Part shown: one piece after another, positions 17,401-26,075 of the stretch
Layout: every line of letters starts with the position of its first letter
How positions within the stretch are numbered: position 1 is the stretch's first letter
From: Oscillospiraceae bacterium
GTDB lineage: Bacteria; Bacillota; Clostridia; Oscillospirales; Ruminococcaceae
NCBI GenBank assembly: GCA_016296505.1
Contig: JAEDJD010000002.1
Coordinates: forward strand, 97,972-161,971
DNA length: 64,000 bases
Direction: 5' to 3'
Translations under genes and position numbers: made by a program
The notes under the pieces: generated by a model
What the model was told of the DNA's origin: nothing
Database searches by the model: none
The model's input: only the letters and a program-made list of their open reading frames with translations

Positions 17401-17655
17401 CAGAATTCTCCCTACGAAATCATCGTCATCCGACAATCCGATCTCGGTATGCAAAAGGAAATCTGTATTCCGAAGTTCCGCGCCATCTCTCCTTCTGCTG
17501 CAATCATTCTGATTGACGACATTCATACCGAACAGCAAATGGATACCCTCGAAGCCGAACGCATTTTTGAACTCAAAGCTCCGGTTTTCCGTTCGGAAAT
17601 GGCTACCGTCCTGCTTGCGGCTTTCGACAATCCATCACCAGCAGATCCCATATAA
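14410..17655 (+). CDS. Large PAS-repeat sensor with degenerate histidine kinase and receiver domains
   Basis: 1081 residues. An N-terminal PAS-like segment is followed by four PAS_3-type modules, each ending in an HPxD/HPN box at about residues 172, 312, 455 and 597. Residue His711 lies in ASHFQLALNQIYGAL, which resembles a kinase H-box but lacks the usual Glu after His. An ATPase-like domain follows, with the N-box-like stretch ENVFFNVLRSL near residue 822; the G boxes are not recognisable. Residues about 955-1075 have a response-regulator fold pattern, but the acidic pair reads VWDS and the phospho-acceptor strand is EIIVIRQSDLG with no Asp in place. It probably senses a signal by its PAS domains; classic phosphotransfer is doubtful. 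No membrane segment is seen, so it is cytoplasmic. Confidence 0.75.
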   Translation: MWNHQTDRIFLEMREDAVLIFEQDSLKLLYLNPAAAQYFPETDSSTVFSDLFHHEKIENMLKAAAASGRLIALPMEESIWFSERAMLHCICSTWEEQNAFVLTIDKRHYSTSPEAMQMMKAVLTSAYFTSVRIDTVSKRAAIISDKNLLMNTQACFPSYTQYIEKYAETVIHPEDREQFRTCFSEAQMRLFLEANTAPACTIRRAVGEEYRWASFTLAALNQNVILLFGKDNNEQHLVQERSDRYRSELESVSLRNRYILSGVRDIFRLMIHVNLCTHEAVLCSVHPELEPFFSLDRVYQYDDIAARLMHFVHPEDRKQLQIFNDLKSLPNYLDPNESSFNLTYRRISAQQEPNPNYKWTRSVFTVIQTDNGTPTEAIYAVQDVDAQMRKEIAAKRAQETLSEQFYTLIRNRYIWFIDNDYSTKISKYYRIDNHNVLPPIECPFGQFFEQIIMPNVHPDDFKKVAISLLPMTAEENYQFGKRQISIDYRSKIGNDWRFVRAEMYLQKDEDDVLHTMIYVSDIDDEVTSRNNLTRSEHEQLEMHRKVDHILSDTFIHVGEVDLDADTIRHYRLVNETLVPEDDIKSFQDYCEHYAERFIHPNQQLEFNRFFSYESILRAARENSAETKKLFLVSPEENGDYLWCNIGIKFLTNESGKSFALTYVENVNDEIKNRDSHLHLLQQKKEQLLASLRTTERARLRRAHVFMNIASHFQLALNQIYGALDRLERDLPEDARKHHDTGLIFTACEQLSAMTSCSKDLLLLENNQLPLLREPTSLLHTIRKIRLSFKDLFEKKNIHVYTYTTQIHDEIILCDSRRFSFILENVFFNVLRSLPDDSEITFHLAETPSMGEQKAWYEFSLMMQGDSVSFDMQKGLLSPIPQNDPMNSVEAEFFLNNPDYHQFNIYLSKRLISIMGGTLELVPLPNHASAVVLRIPFDIQKKPVVFPLRKTFGKRALVWDSHQAAAIATIEMLRESGIQCDLHSDFEGICAHLKLAETQNSPYEIIVIRQSDLGMQKEICIPKFRAISPSAAIILIDDIHTEQQMDTLEAERIFELKAPVFRSEMATVLLAAFDNPSPADPI

Positions 17656-17662
17656 ATACACA

Positions 17663-17705
17663 ACCGGACATGGGGTTATGCTGCCTCATGTCCGGTATTT
17701 TCTTG
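17663..17705. terminator. Terminator between convergent genes
   Basis: ACCGGACATG (17663-17672) and CATGTCCGGT (17687-17696) pair perfectly and are followed by ATTTTCTT on the + strand. The last codons and stop of the minus-strand peptidase gene lie inside the hairpin. Confidence 0.75.
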
Positions 17706-19280
17706 TTCATTTACATTCTCAACAATCGGATTCAGACGCTCCGCAAGCGAACCAATTGCTGTCGGAGCAAAATAATCTGTAAAGCCGCAGCTTTGCATCA
17801 CATCCCGAAAGGAATTCTCTCCGGACAGACAGGAGTATCCGCTTAGCTTATCGTATATTGCAAGCGCCTGTTGATGATCTGTACTTGCTAGCGTATACAT
17901 CTCAAGCGCGGACAGCGCGGATACGCCGTAGCTGATATAATATCCGGGCTGCTCAAACAAATGCGAAACCTGATATAGCTCCAGATATACGCCGCATTCC
18001 TCCATGATTTCTGCAAATAATGCCGCAGTTTCCGATGGCGTGATCGTTTCCAGCCGCTGTGTAACCTGATATTCAAATTCTCCGACCGCAAACCCCGAAA
18101 TCACCGAATCTAGCAGATCCAATAATACCAGTAATTGCTTTTGCTCTGCATCATCCCCGAATATCTCGTCATAATACGGCAGAAACAGCGTCACCATACT
18201 CTGCGACTGCGCTTCTGCGATATCCATATTTGAATTTTGCAGATATATCGGCGTTACATCTCGCCAATCTGCATGGAAATGTCCGAATTCATGCGTCACC
18301 GTGATCCAATCATAAAAGCTGCCGTCAAGATATGTATACATCAAGCCGCGTCGTTCATTCGGCAGATTCAATGTAAAGCTGCCGTCATAACAGTTTTCAC
18401 CCTCTGCCCTTGTATACAGATTCTCTGAAAACAGCTTCTCTGCCGACTCCGCTATGCTCGGAGAAAGCTGCTTCGCATATTGCTCTAACAGCGCATATGG
18501 ATCTGACTCCAAAACGTCCGATGTCAATAATCCATCTTCATAAAGCAGCAGTTCTTCTGCAGCGGTACGAATCGGTAAAAAATATTCCTTGATCTCCTGA
18601 TATGCTGCCGATGTCTCCGCAGCAGAATAATCCCGATGATACAGATCGAACAAAGCCTCTGAAACGTCCATTTCCTTCAGCATATCCAGATAGATTTTCG
18701 CACAGCGTTTATTGGTTGCGTCAATATCAATATCCGCTTCTTTTGAAAGATCATAGTAGTCGTGTATGCGTTCCGACTGCAATGCCGCGTCCGAACGTGC
18801 GTATGCCATAATCCGACTCAGATTATTTGCTAGATAATACGGGATATGCTCCGCTTCGATATACGGCTCAAATAACGCTGTATCTGTGGAATGTTTGCAG
18901 CCGTTCGCAAAAAACCATGCCGCAATTTCTTCCGAAACATAAAAATCCTCAATACAAGCATTGCTCAGTTCATACAGCGCGTCATTCTCCCAATCTGAAT
19001 AGGAGTCGATCTGTACGCGGCAGTATATCGCATAGGCTTCATCCACCGCCGCCAGTACATCGTCAATCTGCGCCTGCAAATCCGTTTCTATGTTTTCCCA
19101 CGAATCCCTGTAAGCCTGAACCAGCTCTTTCATTGCTGCTGTATCAAACCGCCTTTCATCACGTTGATTCGATTCAGCAGAATCCACAGGAATATCGCTC
19201 AGCTCCGGTACAGCACAGCCGCATAATGGGATACAGAATGAAATGACCAGAAACAACACAATCAGCTTTCGTTGCCGCAT
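17676..19280 (-). CDS. M3-like oligopeptidase lipoprotein
   Basis: 534 residues. The ATG at 19280 follows AAAGGA; the open frame from 19376 overlaps the previous gene. A signal peptide ends in a lipobox (IPLCGC). Long helical stretches precede the zinc-binding motif HEFGH in WITVTHEFGHFHADWRD at about residue 330, with a downstream acidic helix (MDIAEAQSQSM) expected to give the third ligand. Layout and length fit the M3/oligoendopeptidase F clan, which cuts short peptides. It should act outside the cell, tethered to the membrane. It is the last gene of the rlmB - ATPase-like operon (17-base gap). Confidence 0.8.
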   Translation of the reverse strand: MRQRKLIVLFLVISFCIPLCGCAVPELSDIPVDSAESNQRDERRFDTAAMKELVQAYRDSWENIETDLQAQIDDVLAAVDEAYAIYCRVQIDSYSDWENDALYELSNACIEDFYVSEEIAAWFFANGCKHSTDTALFEPYIEAEHIPYYLANNLSRIMAYARSDAALQSERIHDYYDLSKEADIDIDATNKRCAKIYLDMLKEMDVSEALFDLYHRDYSAAETSAAYQEIKEYFLPIRTAAEELLLYEDGLLTSDVLESDPYALLEQYAKQLSPSIAESAEKLFSENLYTRAEGENCYDGSFTLNLPNERRGLMYTYLDGSFYDWITVTHEFGHFHADWRDVTPIYLQNSNMDIAEAQSQSMVTLFLPYYDEIFGDDAEQKQLLVLLDLLDSVISGFAVGEFEYQVTQRLETITPSETAALFAEIMEECGVYLELYQVSHLFEQPGYYISYGVSALSALEMYTLASTDHQQALAIYDKLSGYSCLSGENSFRDVMQSCGFTDYFAPTAIGSLAERLNPIVENVNEQENTGHEAA

Positions 19281-19297
19281 AAAAATATCCTTTCTGT

Positions 19298-21847
19298 TCA
19301 GGTGTCTTTCATACGGATTGCAAGAATCGTGACAGTGGTACAAATCAGATGGTATAATAACAGGATGCCGCCGCAAATTTCATGATAAGCTCCAAGCAGA
19401 ACAAAAATCAGAATGAATAAAAATCCAAGACAGGCTGTAACTGCCTGCAATATCATACCAAGATTGGCAGCAGTCCGGATGCGCTTGGCGCCGATGACGG
19501 TCTGAATAAATCCGGCAAGTCTGCCGGCACAGAGCATGGACGGGCTGCCTGTCTGTACCGCTTTTGTCTCCTCGTTATAGTCTTCTTCATAGCGTGCCGA
19601 AATAATCTTCACGCTCTCCTCCCGAATACCAAACAGCTTCGAGATCCGACGCTGCGAAAGCATCGCGTCATTGCTGCGCAGCAAAAGAAGCATTTTCTCA
19701 CGCTCCAGCTCTTTCAGCCAGTGCCGAATGGATTTGCTCGCCGCCAAACGGACAATGAATAACGCCGCAACGCTGCCGGAAATAGACAGATACAATACAT
19801 CCTGTCCCTCGGAAACCATTTCACGAACCTTCGCTGTCGCCGGTATTCCCTCAATGCTGTGCTCGATCATCATGTCACGGGTTCCGAGCAGGACGCGCTT
19901 GTTATCAAGCCAGCCGCCGATGCCTTTTCCCTCGTCATAGACATAATTCTCAAACGTCTGCAATGTCTGATCGTCAGTCAAAATCGCTCCGGCAAAAATA
20001 TCTTTCAGGATACTGCCTGCGCGTTCCGTCAGACTTGCCGCATACCGCAGCGCTTCCTCCGTATGCGCCTCGCCGATCACCTGAATCGAATCGAGTTTCG
20101 TTGTTCCGGCTGGGAACAGCGAAGCTGCGTCCGCCATAACCGTATTCACATCAAAGAAATCGTCTACGCTCTGGTATCCGAGCAGAATTCCGCTGTTTCG
20201 GATGTAATCCTTTACACCAGAAAGCATCGGCAGATTAGAAATCAGCGTAACCGCCGTACAGGCGCAAGCCGAAAAGCATAACGCAAAAATAGACGTACCA
20301 TAGCAGACCGCACTCTCCACCTGATCGCGGCGCAGCAATGCAATTCCGATCGCAAATAAACCGCCAAGCAACGCAATCAGCGGCACGGCTGTCCGACAGA
20401 ATTTATCCGCAATATCAGTCGAAAACGTGTATTTCAGAAAATCCTCCGGACTCTCTATCGGCTGCATAGAAGCAAGAATCGGGAACTCTCCGGATGTTCC
20501 GCGCGTCAGATTTTCCGCACGCTTCTCATCCTCAACATACCGGATTGCATATTTGGGATTCCCGTCCGTCAGGCGTTCAAAATTATGCAGCGCGCGCGCC
20601 GCGATCATCTTTTTTCCGACTGCATTCATCAAAAGTGAAAATAATCCAATCGAAATATACACAGATACAATGCCCGTGCGCAGCATATTCGGGCTTGGCA
20701 GAATCAAAAATGCGGCAATCTCCGCGGTCATCATGGACATCGCTGCCAATGAATCGCAGTCTGCACGCAGACGCAGCAGCTTGAGATAGCCGTTTTTGAG
20801 CAAGCTGGCAACGAATGGAAGCGCTGCCATTCCAAGCAAAAGCTGTATCGTCAGGAACGCGATCGGCGCTTCCTGACTGCTCAGAAACGCTGGCATCGGG
20901 AATGACGGCAGCCAGTCAAACAGCGTAATCAATCCGCTGCACAGCGTCAGAAACCCCAGTATGAACACTCTGAGCGAAAGATTCAGATTCAGTTCGTTCA
21001 AATCGTTCCGGATTGCCTCTGTGTTATCTTTTTGCTGCTTGGCTTCCTTCGGTAAATCGGTTCGCTCGCGCCGTTCATTCTGATACCGCACATCAATATT
21101 GATATGCTTTCTCGCCTCTGAATTGCTGGTTGAAAGATTCAAATGCGTATGCTCTGCCTGACCGATAAATCGGATGGATCGTGCGGCTTCACGCGGATGC
21201 TGTTTCAGATTTTCCGGTATCCGTTCCAGAACCTCCGGCGCGTCGCGATTCACACGGCGTTTTCGCAGCTTGGACGCCGGCAGAGTCTGCATAGTGGAAA
21301 CCGGTGTGACCTTCTGATACGGCTGACCATTGGACGAAATCTGTCTGCGGCGCAGTTCCTTTGCCCGTGTGGAATCGTTCATTCTGCGAATCCGCGGTCT
21401 GTATTCGCCGCCGTCCTCCTCCGAGACCATGACCGCATGATCATACGCCTGCGCAGTTTTGGCAACGCGTCCCTCGCGCTGGACAAGCGTTTCCGGCTCT
21501 ACGTGCGCAATCGAATTCATAAAGGATACCTGCGGCTTCTTGATATCGGCAGGCGTTACGGTTCGTACAGGCTCTCTTTTTCGAGACTGAACGGATTTCG
21601 GTTCGTCTGCATTGCTTTTCACGACACGTTGATCCGACTGATTCAACGGCTGAACCGGCTTTGGCTGGTTCTCCGGAGTGGACTGCGGCGGCACATCCTC
21701 AGAGCCGGTCGGATTCTGCTTTGCGGCAGCAGGCTTTTCAATCTCCTGCTCCGTTTCGGACTGTACGCCGTTCGATTGCGCTTTCATCGCGGCAGCGCTT
21801 ATATTTTCAGATTGATTTTGTTTGTTTTTACGTTTTTTGGACGACAT
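19298..21847 (-). CDS. Catalytically dead P-type ATPase-like membrane protein
   Basis: 849 residues. Residues 1-230 are hydrophilic and low-complexity; from about 260 there are several membrane segments and then a P-type ATPase-like cytoplasmic region (KGIGGWLDNKRVLLGTRDMMIEH and ELEREKMLLLLRSNDAMLSQRRISKLFGI match the N- and P-domain signatures of heavy-metal ATPases). The phosphorylation motif DKTGTLT is not present; the aligned stretch reads SLFPAGTTKLDSIQV, and the TGDN loop reads RSND. Two membrane segments close the protein. Ion pumping by aspartyl phosphate is therefore unlikely. It lies between rlmB and the peptidase gene on one transcript. Confidence 0.72.
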   Translation of the reverse strand: MSSKKRKNKQNQSENISAAAMKAQSNGVQSETEQEIEKPAAAKQNPTGSEDVPPQSTPENQPKPVQPLNQSDQRVVKSNADEPKSVQSRKREPVRTVTPADIKKPQVSFMNSIAHVEPETLVQREGRVAKTAQAYDHAVMVSEEDGGEYRPRIRRMNDSTRAKELRRRQISSNGQPYQKVTPVSTMQTLPASKLRKRRVNRDAPEVLERIPENLKQHPREAARSIRFIGQAEHTHLNLSTSNSEARKHINIDVRYQNERRERTDLPKEAKQQKDNTEAIRNDLNELNLNLSLRVFILGFLTLCSGLITLFDWLPSFPMPAFLSSQEAPIAFLTIQLLLGMAALPFVASLLKNGYLKLLRLRADCDSLAAMSMMTAEIAAFLILPSPNMLRTGIVSVYISIGLFSLLMNAVGKKMIAARALHNFERLTDGNPKYAIRYVEDEKRAENLTRGTSGEFPILASMQPIESPEDFLKYTFSTDIADKFCRTAVPLIALLGGLFAIGIALLRRDQVESAVCYGTSIFALCFSACACTAVTLISNLPMLSGVKDYIRNSGILLGYQSVDDFFDVNTVMADAASLFPAGTTKLDSIQVIGEAHTEEALRYAASLTERAGSILKDIFAGAILTDDQTLQTFENYVYDEGKGIGGWLDNKRVLLGTRDMMIEHSIEGIPATAKVREMVSEGQDVLYLSISGSVAALFIVRLAASKSIRHWLKELEREKMLLLLRSNDAMLSQRRISKLFGIREESVKIISARYEEDYNEETKAVQTGSPSMLCAGRLAGFIQTVIGAKRIRTAANLGMILQAVTACLGFLFILIFVLLGAYHEICGGILLLYHLICTTVTILAIRMKDT

Positions 21848-21890
21848 CCCGTATGCATCCTTTCTTTACACAATTTCTATCACTTTCTCT

Positions 21891-22643
21891 TTATTGTGAC
21901 TCGGAGCGCTGCCGTACTGCTTCGTACATCAGAATTCCGGCAGCGACAGAAGCGTTCAGCGAATTCACTTTCCCGAACATCGGCAGCGAAATAATCGCGT
22001 CGCACTGCGCTTTGACAGGCTCGCTTAGTCCAAACCCTTCAGAGCCGATCACCAGTCCGATTGCGCCTTTCAAATCCGTTTTTGTTGCCGGTGCTCCGTT
22101 CATATCCGCACCATAAAACCATAGACCTTGTTTTTTCAGCGCAATCATTTCAGTCGCCAGATTGCTGACTCTCGCAACCGGCAGCCAGCTTGCCGCGCCG
22201 GCTGATGTCTTGAATACAGTCTGCGTCAACGAAGCGCTTCTGCGCTTGGGCAGAATAATCCCGTCCGCGCCGGACGCCTCGGCAGTTCGGATAATCGCGC
22301 CAAGATTATGCGGATCCTCAATCCCATCGCATAGTATTAAAAACGGCTTCGTGCCTTTCTTTTCGCAGATAGACAGAATATCTGCCACAGAAACATACTT
22401 TGCGCACGCGCCCTCGGCACATACTCCCTGATGATTCCCTCCGCCTGCCATGCTGTCCAGTTTCCGCGCGTCCGTGACCTTAACAGGAATCCCCTGTTTT
22501 TTTGCCATGCTGCAAATTGCGCCAAGACTGTCGTGCATGGACGCTACAAAAATCTGATTGATCGGATTTCCGGCTTTCAGCGCTTCCGTCACGGCATTTC
22601 TACCGTAAATATAATCGCTATTTTCTTGATTCATTGGTTTCAT
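21891..22643 (-). CDS. rlmB: 23S rRNA (guanosine-2'-O-)-methyltransferase RlmB / TrmH family
   Basis: 250 residues. The N-terminal YIYGRNAVTEALKAG is the SpoU substrate-binding domain. The knotted SPOUT motifs are LCDGIEDPHNLGAIIRTAEASGADGIILP (motif 1), GLVIGSEGFGLSEPV (motif 2) and ISLPMFGKVNSLNASVAAGI (motif 3). It methylates a ribose in 23S rRNA or tRNA using S-adenosylmethionine. The ATG at 22643 follows AGAGGGATT; the longer frame from 22745 is not used. A sigma-A promoter lies at 22680-22708. It is the first gene of the operon with the ATPase-like protein (43-base gap). Confidence 0.92.
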   Translation of the reverse strand: MKPMNQENSDYIYGRNAVTEALKAGNPINQIFVASMHDSLGAICSMAKKQGIPVKVTDARKLDSMAGGGNHQGVCAEGACAKYVSVADILSICEKKGTKPFLILCDGIEDPHNLGAIIRTAEASGADGIILPKRRSASLTQTVFKTSAGAASWLPVARVSNLATEMIALKKQGLWFYGADMNGAPATKTDLKGAIGLVIGSEGFGLSEPVKAQCDAIISLPMFGKVNSLNASVAAGILMYEAVRQRSESQ

Positions 22644-22679
22644 AATAATCCCTCTAACGCATATCATTCCTATTTTACA

Positions 22680-22708
22680 ATTATACCACATTATGCAGGA
22701 AATTTCAA
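22680..22708 (-). promoter_or_regulatory. Sigma-A promoter of rlmB
   Basis: On the minus strand TTGAAA and TATAAT are separated by 17 bases, 37 bases upstream of the start codon. Confidence 0.75.
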
Positions 22709-22747
22709 TGGTAGAAAATGAATTATTTTGAAAACGCTTCTGCATTT

Positions 22748-23875
22748 TTATTCCAAGGCGGCTGGCTTCTGTATTCTATATTTCAGGCAGATCGTAATAT
22801 GCTCCGGCGAAACCCGAATACATGACAAATATCTATGATAATTGCGCTCTCCTTCATGGACGCCATCCTCGTTCAGTACCTTTTTAACAGCATCCGTCAG
22901 CACACTGCATTTCACAGATGGCGCAGAACAGGTTCCAAAGCGTTTGCGCATACTGCAAATCGCTCTGCCGTCCGCAGCATTTCCAGAAATGTGCATCTGC
23001 GAGCCGCATACCGCACAATATACGAATCCGGCAAGCGCGTGCTTCTGATATATGCGGTGTCCGTTTGCTGCAATCATCTGCTGTACCTGTGCAAACTGCT
23101 GCTCCGATATGATCGGCTTAACCGGAAAGGATATATATTCCGATTCCGGCAAGCGGATTCTTCGATTGCTTTTATAATTGTATTTCTCGGTTTTGTGCAG
23201 CAACAAACGCCCTGCATATGCCGGATTCATCAGAATTCTCCTGACAGTTGCATCGTTCCATGCGAGTCTGTTTGCGATTTCCCGACAGGATAAGCCGGAT
23301 ACATAATCCTCAAAAATGCGTCTTACAATCTCCGCCCGCTCCGCATCAATCAGGATTTCATCCGCATTACGATAGTAGCCGAATGGCAGAGTCGCAGAGG
23401 TGCAAAATCCAGCCCGCTGCTTCGTTCGGATCGCCGCCCGAACCTTGCGGGATATGTCTCTGGCATACCAGTCATCCATGACTGCCCGAATCGCAAAAAT
23501 ATCATTGCTCGGTGATACGATACTCGTATCTACGCCGTCCGCAACCGAAATTAACCGTACTCCATGCTTCGGAAACCATTCCTCTACCAGTTCTCCAGTA
23601 TGAATAAAATTCCGGCTCAGCCGCGACAGATCCTTGACCAGTACAGTCCCAATGTATCCGTCCTCGATGGCTCTGTACATTTTTTGCAGGGATTTTCTGT
23701 TTTGCGTTGTGCCGGAAATCCCCTCGTCAATAAACTCATAGTGAATCGGTATTTCATGGGTCTGCGCAAATTGCAGCAGCAGTCTCCGCTGATTGGATAT
23801 GCTTTCCGATTCGGTCTCTTTGCCGTCCTCTCTGGATAGGCGAAGGTATATTGCACCCTTTTTCTTTGTATCCAA
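22748..23875 (-). CDS. Serine recombinase (solo, next to the initiator tRNA gene)
   Basis: About 375 residues from a TTG at 23875, chosen because AAGGTGG precedes it; the frame opens further up to 23932 without a ribosome site. The resolvase catalytic domain shows AIYLRLSRED (nucleophile Ser), DEGISGTTQNRKSLQKM and VLVKDLSRLSRN. A recombinase domain follows (RRILMNPAYAGRLLLHKTEKY) and a zinc ribbon (CAVCGSQM...CSMRKRFGTC). Large serine recombinases integrate or excise elements; this one lacks the long coiled-coil C-terminus common in the family. No other mobility genes are adjacent, so it is probably a domesticated or orphan integrase. It is transcribed away from the tRNA gene, which starts 118 bases away. 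Confidence 0.88.
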   Translation of the reverse strand: MDTKKKGAIYLRLSREDGKETESESISNQRRLLLQFAQTHEIPIHYEFIDEGISGTTQNRKSLQKMYRAIEDGYIGTVLVKDLSRLSRNFIHTGELVEEWFPKHGVRLISVADGVDTSIVSPSNDIFAIRAVMDDWYARDISRKVRAAIRTKQRAGFCTSATLPFGYYRNADEILIDAERAEIVRRIFEDYVSGLSCREIANRLAWNDATVRRILMNPAYAGRLLLHKTEKYNYKSNRRIRLPESEYISFPVKPIISEQQFAQVQQMIAANGHRIYQKHALAGFVYCAVCGSQMHISGNAADGRAICSMRKRFGTCSAPSVKCSVLTDAVKKVLNEDGVHEGERNYHRYLSCIRVSPEHITICLKYRIQKPAALE

Positions 23876-23949
23876 GCTTGCCACCTTAAACACAAAATAT
23901 ACGAAAATAAACTGTTTTATGTGTATTATCACATTTTTGCTTTTTTTCC

Positions 23950-23978
23950 TTGACTTTTATCCGTTCTTGTGATATAAT
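23950..23978 (+). promoter_or_regulatory. Sigma-A promoter of the initiator tRNA gene
   Basis: TTGACT, 17 bases, TATAAT; the tRNA begins 15 bases after the -10 box. Confidence 0.8.
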
Positions 23979-23992
23979 AGCTTTGTTGAGAA

Positions 23993-24069
<77 letters not shown>

Positions 24070-24074
24070 TATTA

Positions 24075-24110
24075 GCACCCTAATTTTGATACAAAGTTAG
24101 GGTGCATTTT
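24075..24110 (+). terminator. Terminator of the initiator tRNA gene
   Basis: GCACCCTAA (24075-24083) pairs with TTAGGGTGC (24097-24105), followed by ATTTTC. Confidence 0.8.
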
Positions 24111-24220
24111 CATGCCATCAAAATGTAGATATTTCGTTGTTTTCGAGGGAATACAAAAACGATTGGTCGGACTGTAGACCGTTTTTGCCCCCGAAATACC
24201 GCTTTCAGATGCATTACCCT

Positions 24221-24263
24221 GCCAATAAAAAAACGATTACTTTGCTATCGTTTTTTTATTGGC
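24221..24263. repeat. Perfect 17-bp inverted repeat with poly-A/poly-T core
   Basis: GCCAATAAAAAAACGAT (24221-24237) and its exact complement (24247-24263) are separated by 9 bases. The A and T runs let it work as a terminator in both directions; it lies in the gene-free stretch 24110-24320, in which I see nothing else coding. Confidence 0.75.
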
Positions 24264-24323
24264 TATTTCGTTAATCAGGGGGTGCATTTTGAATTTTGGC
24301 GGGTTTGAGCGTCATCCGGGCAT

Positions 24324-24365
24324 AAAAAAACGAGCCTGCGGGGTTGAAAAGGTCTCCACAGGCTC
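24324..24365 (-). terminator. Terminator of the DUF4209-like gene
   Basis: On the minus strand the stem GAGCCTGTGG / CCGCAGGCTC (one G-T pair) is followed by GTTTTTTT. Confidence 0.8.
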
Positions 24366-24388
24366 ATTGTATGCTGGGTGTTAATGAT

Positions 24389-25948
24389 TTATGTCTTTTT
24401 CCTGTCGATTATAGTAACATCTCTGGAACTCGGTATGATGAAGTTTTTTATACGCTCGCTGGTTGCAAGAATTTCATTGCAGGTGTGAGAAGTTAAGGAA
24501 AGAAGCTTAATTACTAATGCTCCAAAGAACAAACATTCTCCAGAGGCACTTTCTATTTCTTCAATAATACCATGCGCTATTTTATTTCTGATATTAGCAC
24601 TAGCTTGCTCATTCAGCAGTCCACGGAAAGCGAAAAGAATATCATTGTCATAAGAATCAAGTAATTCAGGCAAAGCGAAAACTGATTTTAACAAATAGAC
24701 TTTTTGAATACCTTTATCTTCGAGTGTGGTTGTTAAGGATCCTGATTCTTTGGCTATATATCTAAACAGATTCTCCATCTGCGGAGCGAGGATATGCAAC
24801 GCCTCATAGTATTCCCCACGTAAGAATAATCCTAATGCGTTGCGGAAAATTTTACTTCTTCCTTCTGGTATGATACAATTATTAGAAGTTAAAAAGTCAA
24901 GCATATCATCTCTTATCTCAAAGGCGCTTCTTATATAGTGAATACAATTTCTTACCCAAATATCACCAATAATTCGTTGTACCCTTAAAGCATTCTGAAA
25001 CATATGCAATTTCAATAATTCCATGTCGCTTTCTGGATTTGTATCATCTAATGGTGCAATTTTAATAATTGTTTGTCCTTCGGCATTTAACAGTCCTGTT
25101 GCAAAAAGACTTTTTGTTATATCTTGCTTGTGTTCTTTGATTGTTCTTTTCTTTAAATCCTCATATGATTCGAATCCGATGTATTGTGTAAGTCTTACTA
25201 TGCATTCTTCGAATGTTAAACCAGCCATATTATTAGTTATATTATCAATAGCTTTATGCGTATCAAAAGTCAAAAATAAAGTATGCATACTTTGAGGAAT
25301 CGTCTTTTGAACCTCAACCAGTCTCCTATGAACTGTCTCTGCTTTTTCAGATTCCCCATTATTCCGATATGTATTAACTGCTTTTTTATAAAAGGCGTCC
25401 GCTCTTAATGCTTCTAATCCATTTGATGAAACAAGCTTTTCAGCATATTCAAAGTAATACTTTGCTAAGGATACATTAGTCTGAATCGCATCTTGATCTT
25501 TTTTCAATCGGTAGAAGCATTGTGCTTTTAGCTTATATGCTTGTTCAACTAAGAGAACGTCCTTGCCATTAAGCGAAATGATATTGTCTATTACAGGTAT
25601 AATAAGTGACACATCTGTATTCTTATTTTCAAAAAATAATTCCATTATTCTTATAGAAATGAACAAGTCTATATTCATTGCATCATTCGTTATAAAATTG
25701 CAAAACCAAGTATATAATTGAGCATAAATCGATTTCGAATTCGTCTGGGTTGAAATACATACTGCTCTTCTAAGGTGATTTAGTGATTCATGATATTCTT
25801 TTTTGCTAAAGGCCGTTTTAAATAGCTCAAAATATGATTGTGCTGCAATTTGAGATGCTTTGTAGTCTCTTTTTTGTGTCCATAGAATATCTGATAAAAG
25901 TGCAGTTAATCCAAGAGGCATTTTTGAATAATCAATGCTTTGTAGCAA
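24389..25948 (-). CDS. DUF4209-like protein with C-terminal HEPN motif, probably 5'-truncated
   Basis: At least 519 residues, mainly helical with TPR-like character in the first 300. The C-terminal part (LDFLTSNNCIIPEGRSKIFRNALGLFLRGEYYEALHILAPQMENLFR) matches DUF4209, and NIRNKIAHG near residue 454 is an R-N-x3-H motif as in HEPN ribonuclease domains. Such proteins are often found in defence islands, so an RNA-cutting abortive-infection role is possible but inferred. The frame continues upstream of the TTG at 25948 without any good start or ribosome site and meets a stop at 26003, exactly inside a repeat shared with 26744-26820. The true N-terminus was probably lost by recombination at that repeat. 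Confidence 0.65.
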   Translation of the reverse strand: MLQSIDYSKMPLGLTALLSDILWTQKRDYKASQIAAQSYFELFKTAFSKKEYHESLNHLRRAVCISTQTNSKSIYAQLYTWFCNFITNDAMNIDLFISIRIMELFFENKNTDVSLIIPVIDNIISLNGKDVLLVEQAYKLKAQCFYRLKKDQDAIQTNVSLAKYYFEYAEKLVSSNGLEALRADAFYKKAVNTYRNNGESEKAETVHRRLVEVQKTIPQSMHTLFLTFDTHKAIDNITNNMAGLTFEECIVRLTQYIGFESYEDLKKRTIKEHKQDITKSLFATGLLNAEGQTIIKIAPLDDTNPESDMELLKLHMFQNALRVQRIIGDIWVRNCIHYIRSAFEIRDDMLDFLTSNNCIIPEGRSKIFRNALGLFLRGEYYEALHILAPQMENLFRYIAKESGSLTTTLEDKGIQKVYLLKSVFALPELLDSYDNDILFAFRGLLNEQASANIRNKIAHGIIEEIESASGECLFFGALVIKLLSLTSHTCNEILATSERIKNFIIPSSRDVTIIDRKKT

Positions 25949-25997
25949 TTGGTATTCACTTTCTTGAATATCTAAAATAGAGAAAGTTCTATATCCA

Positions 25998-26075
25998 TTG
26001 TGTCACATATTACCGTCTTTCGGAGGATATATCAAGCGGCTAAATGTACAGATCATTTCGGCGTATTTTTGCCGT
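25998..26075. repeat. Copy A of a ~75-bp direct repeat
   Basis: It shares TCACATATTACC/TGACATATTACC, CGGAGG, TATCAAGCGGCTAAATGTA and AGATCAT with copy B at 26744-26820. It marks the broken 5' end of the DUF4209-like gene. Confidence 0.75.
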
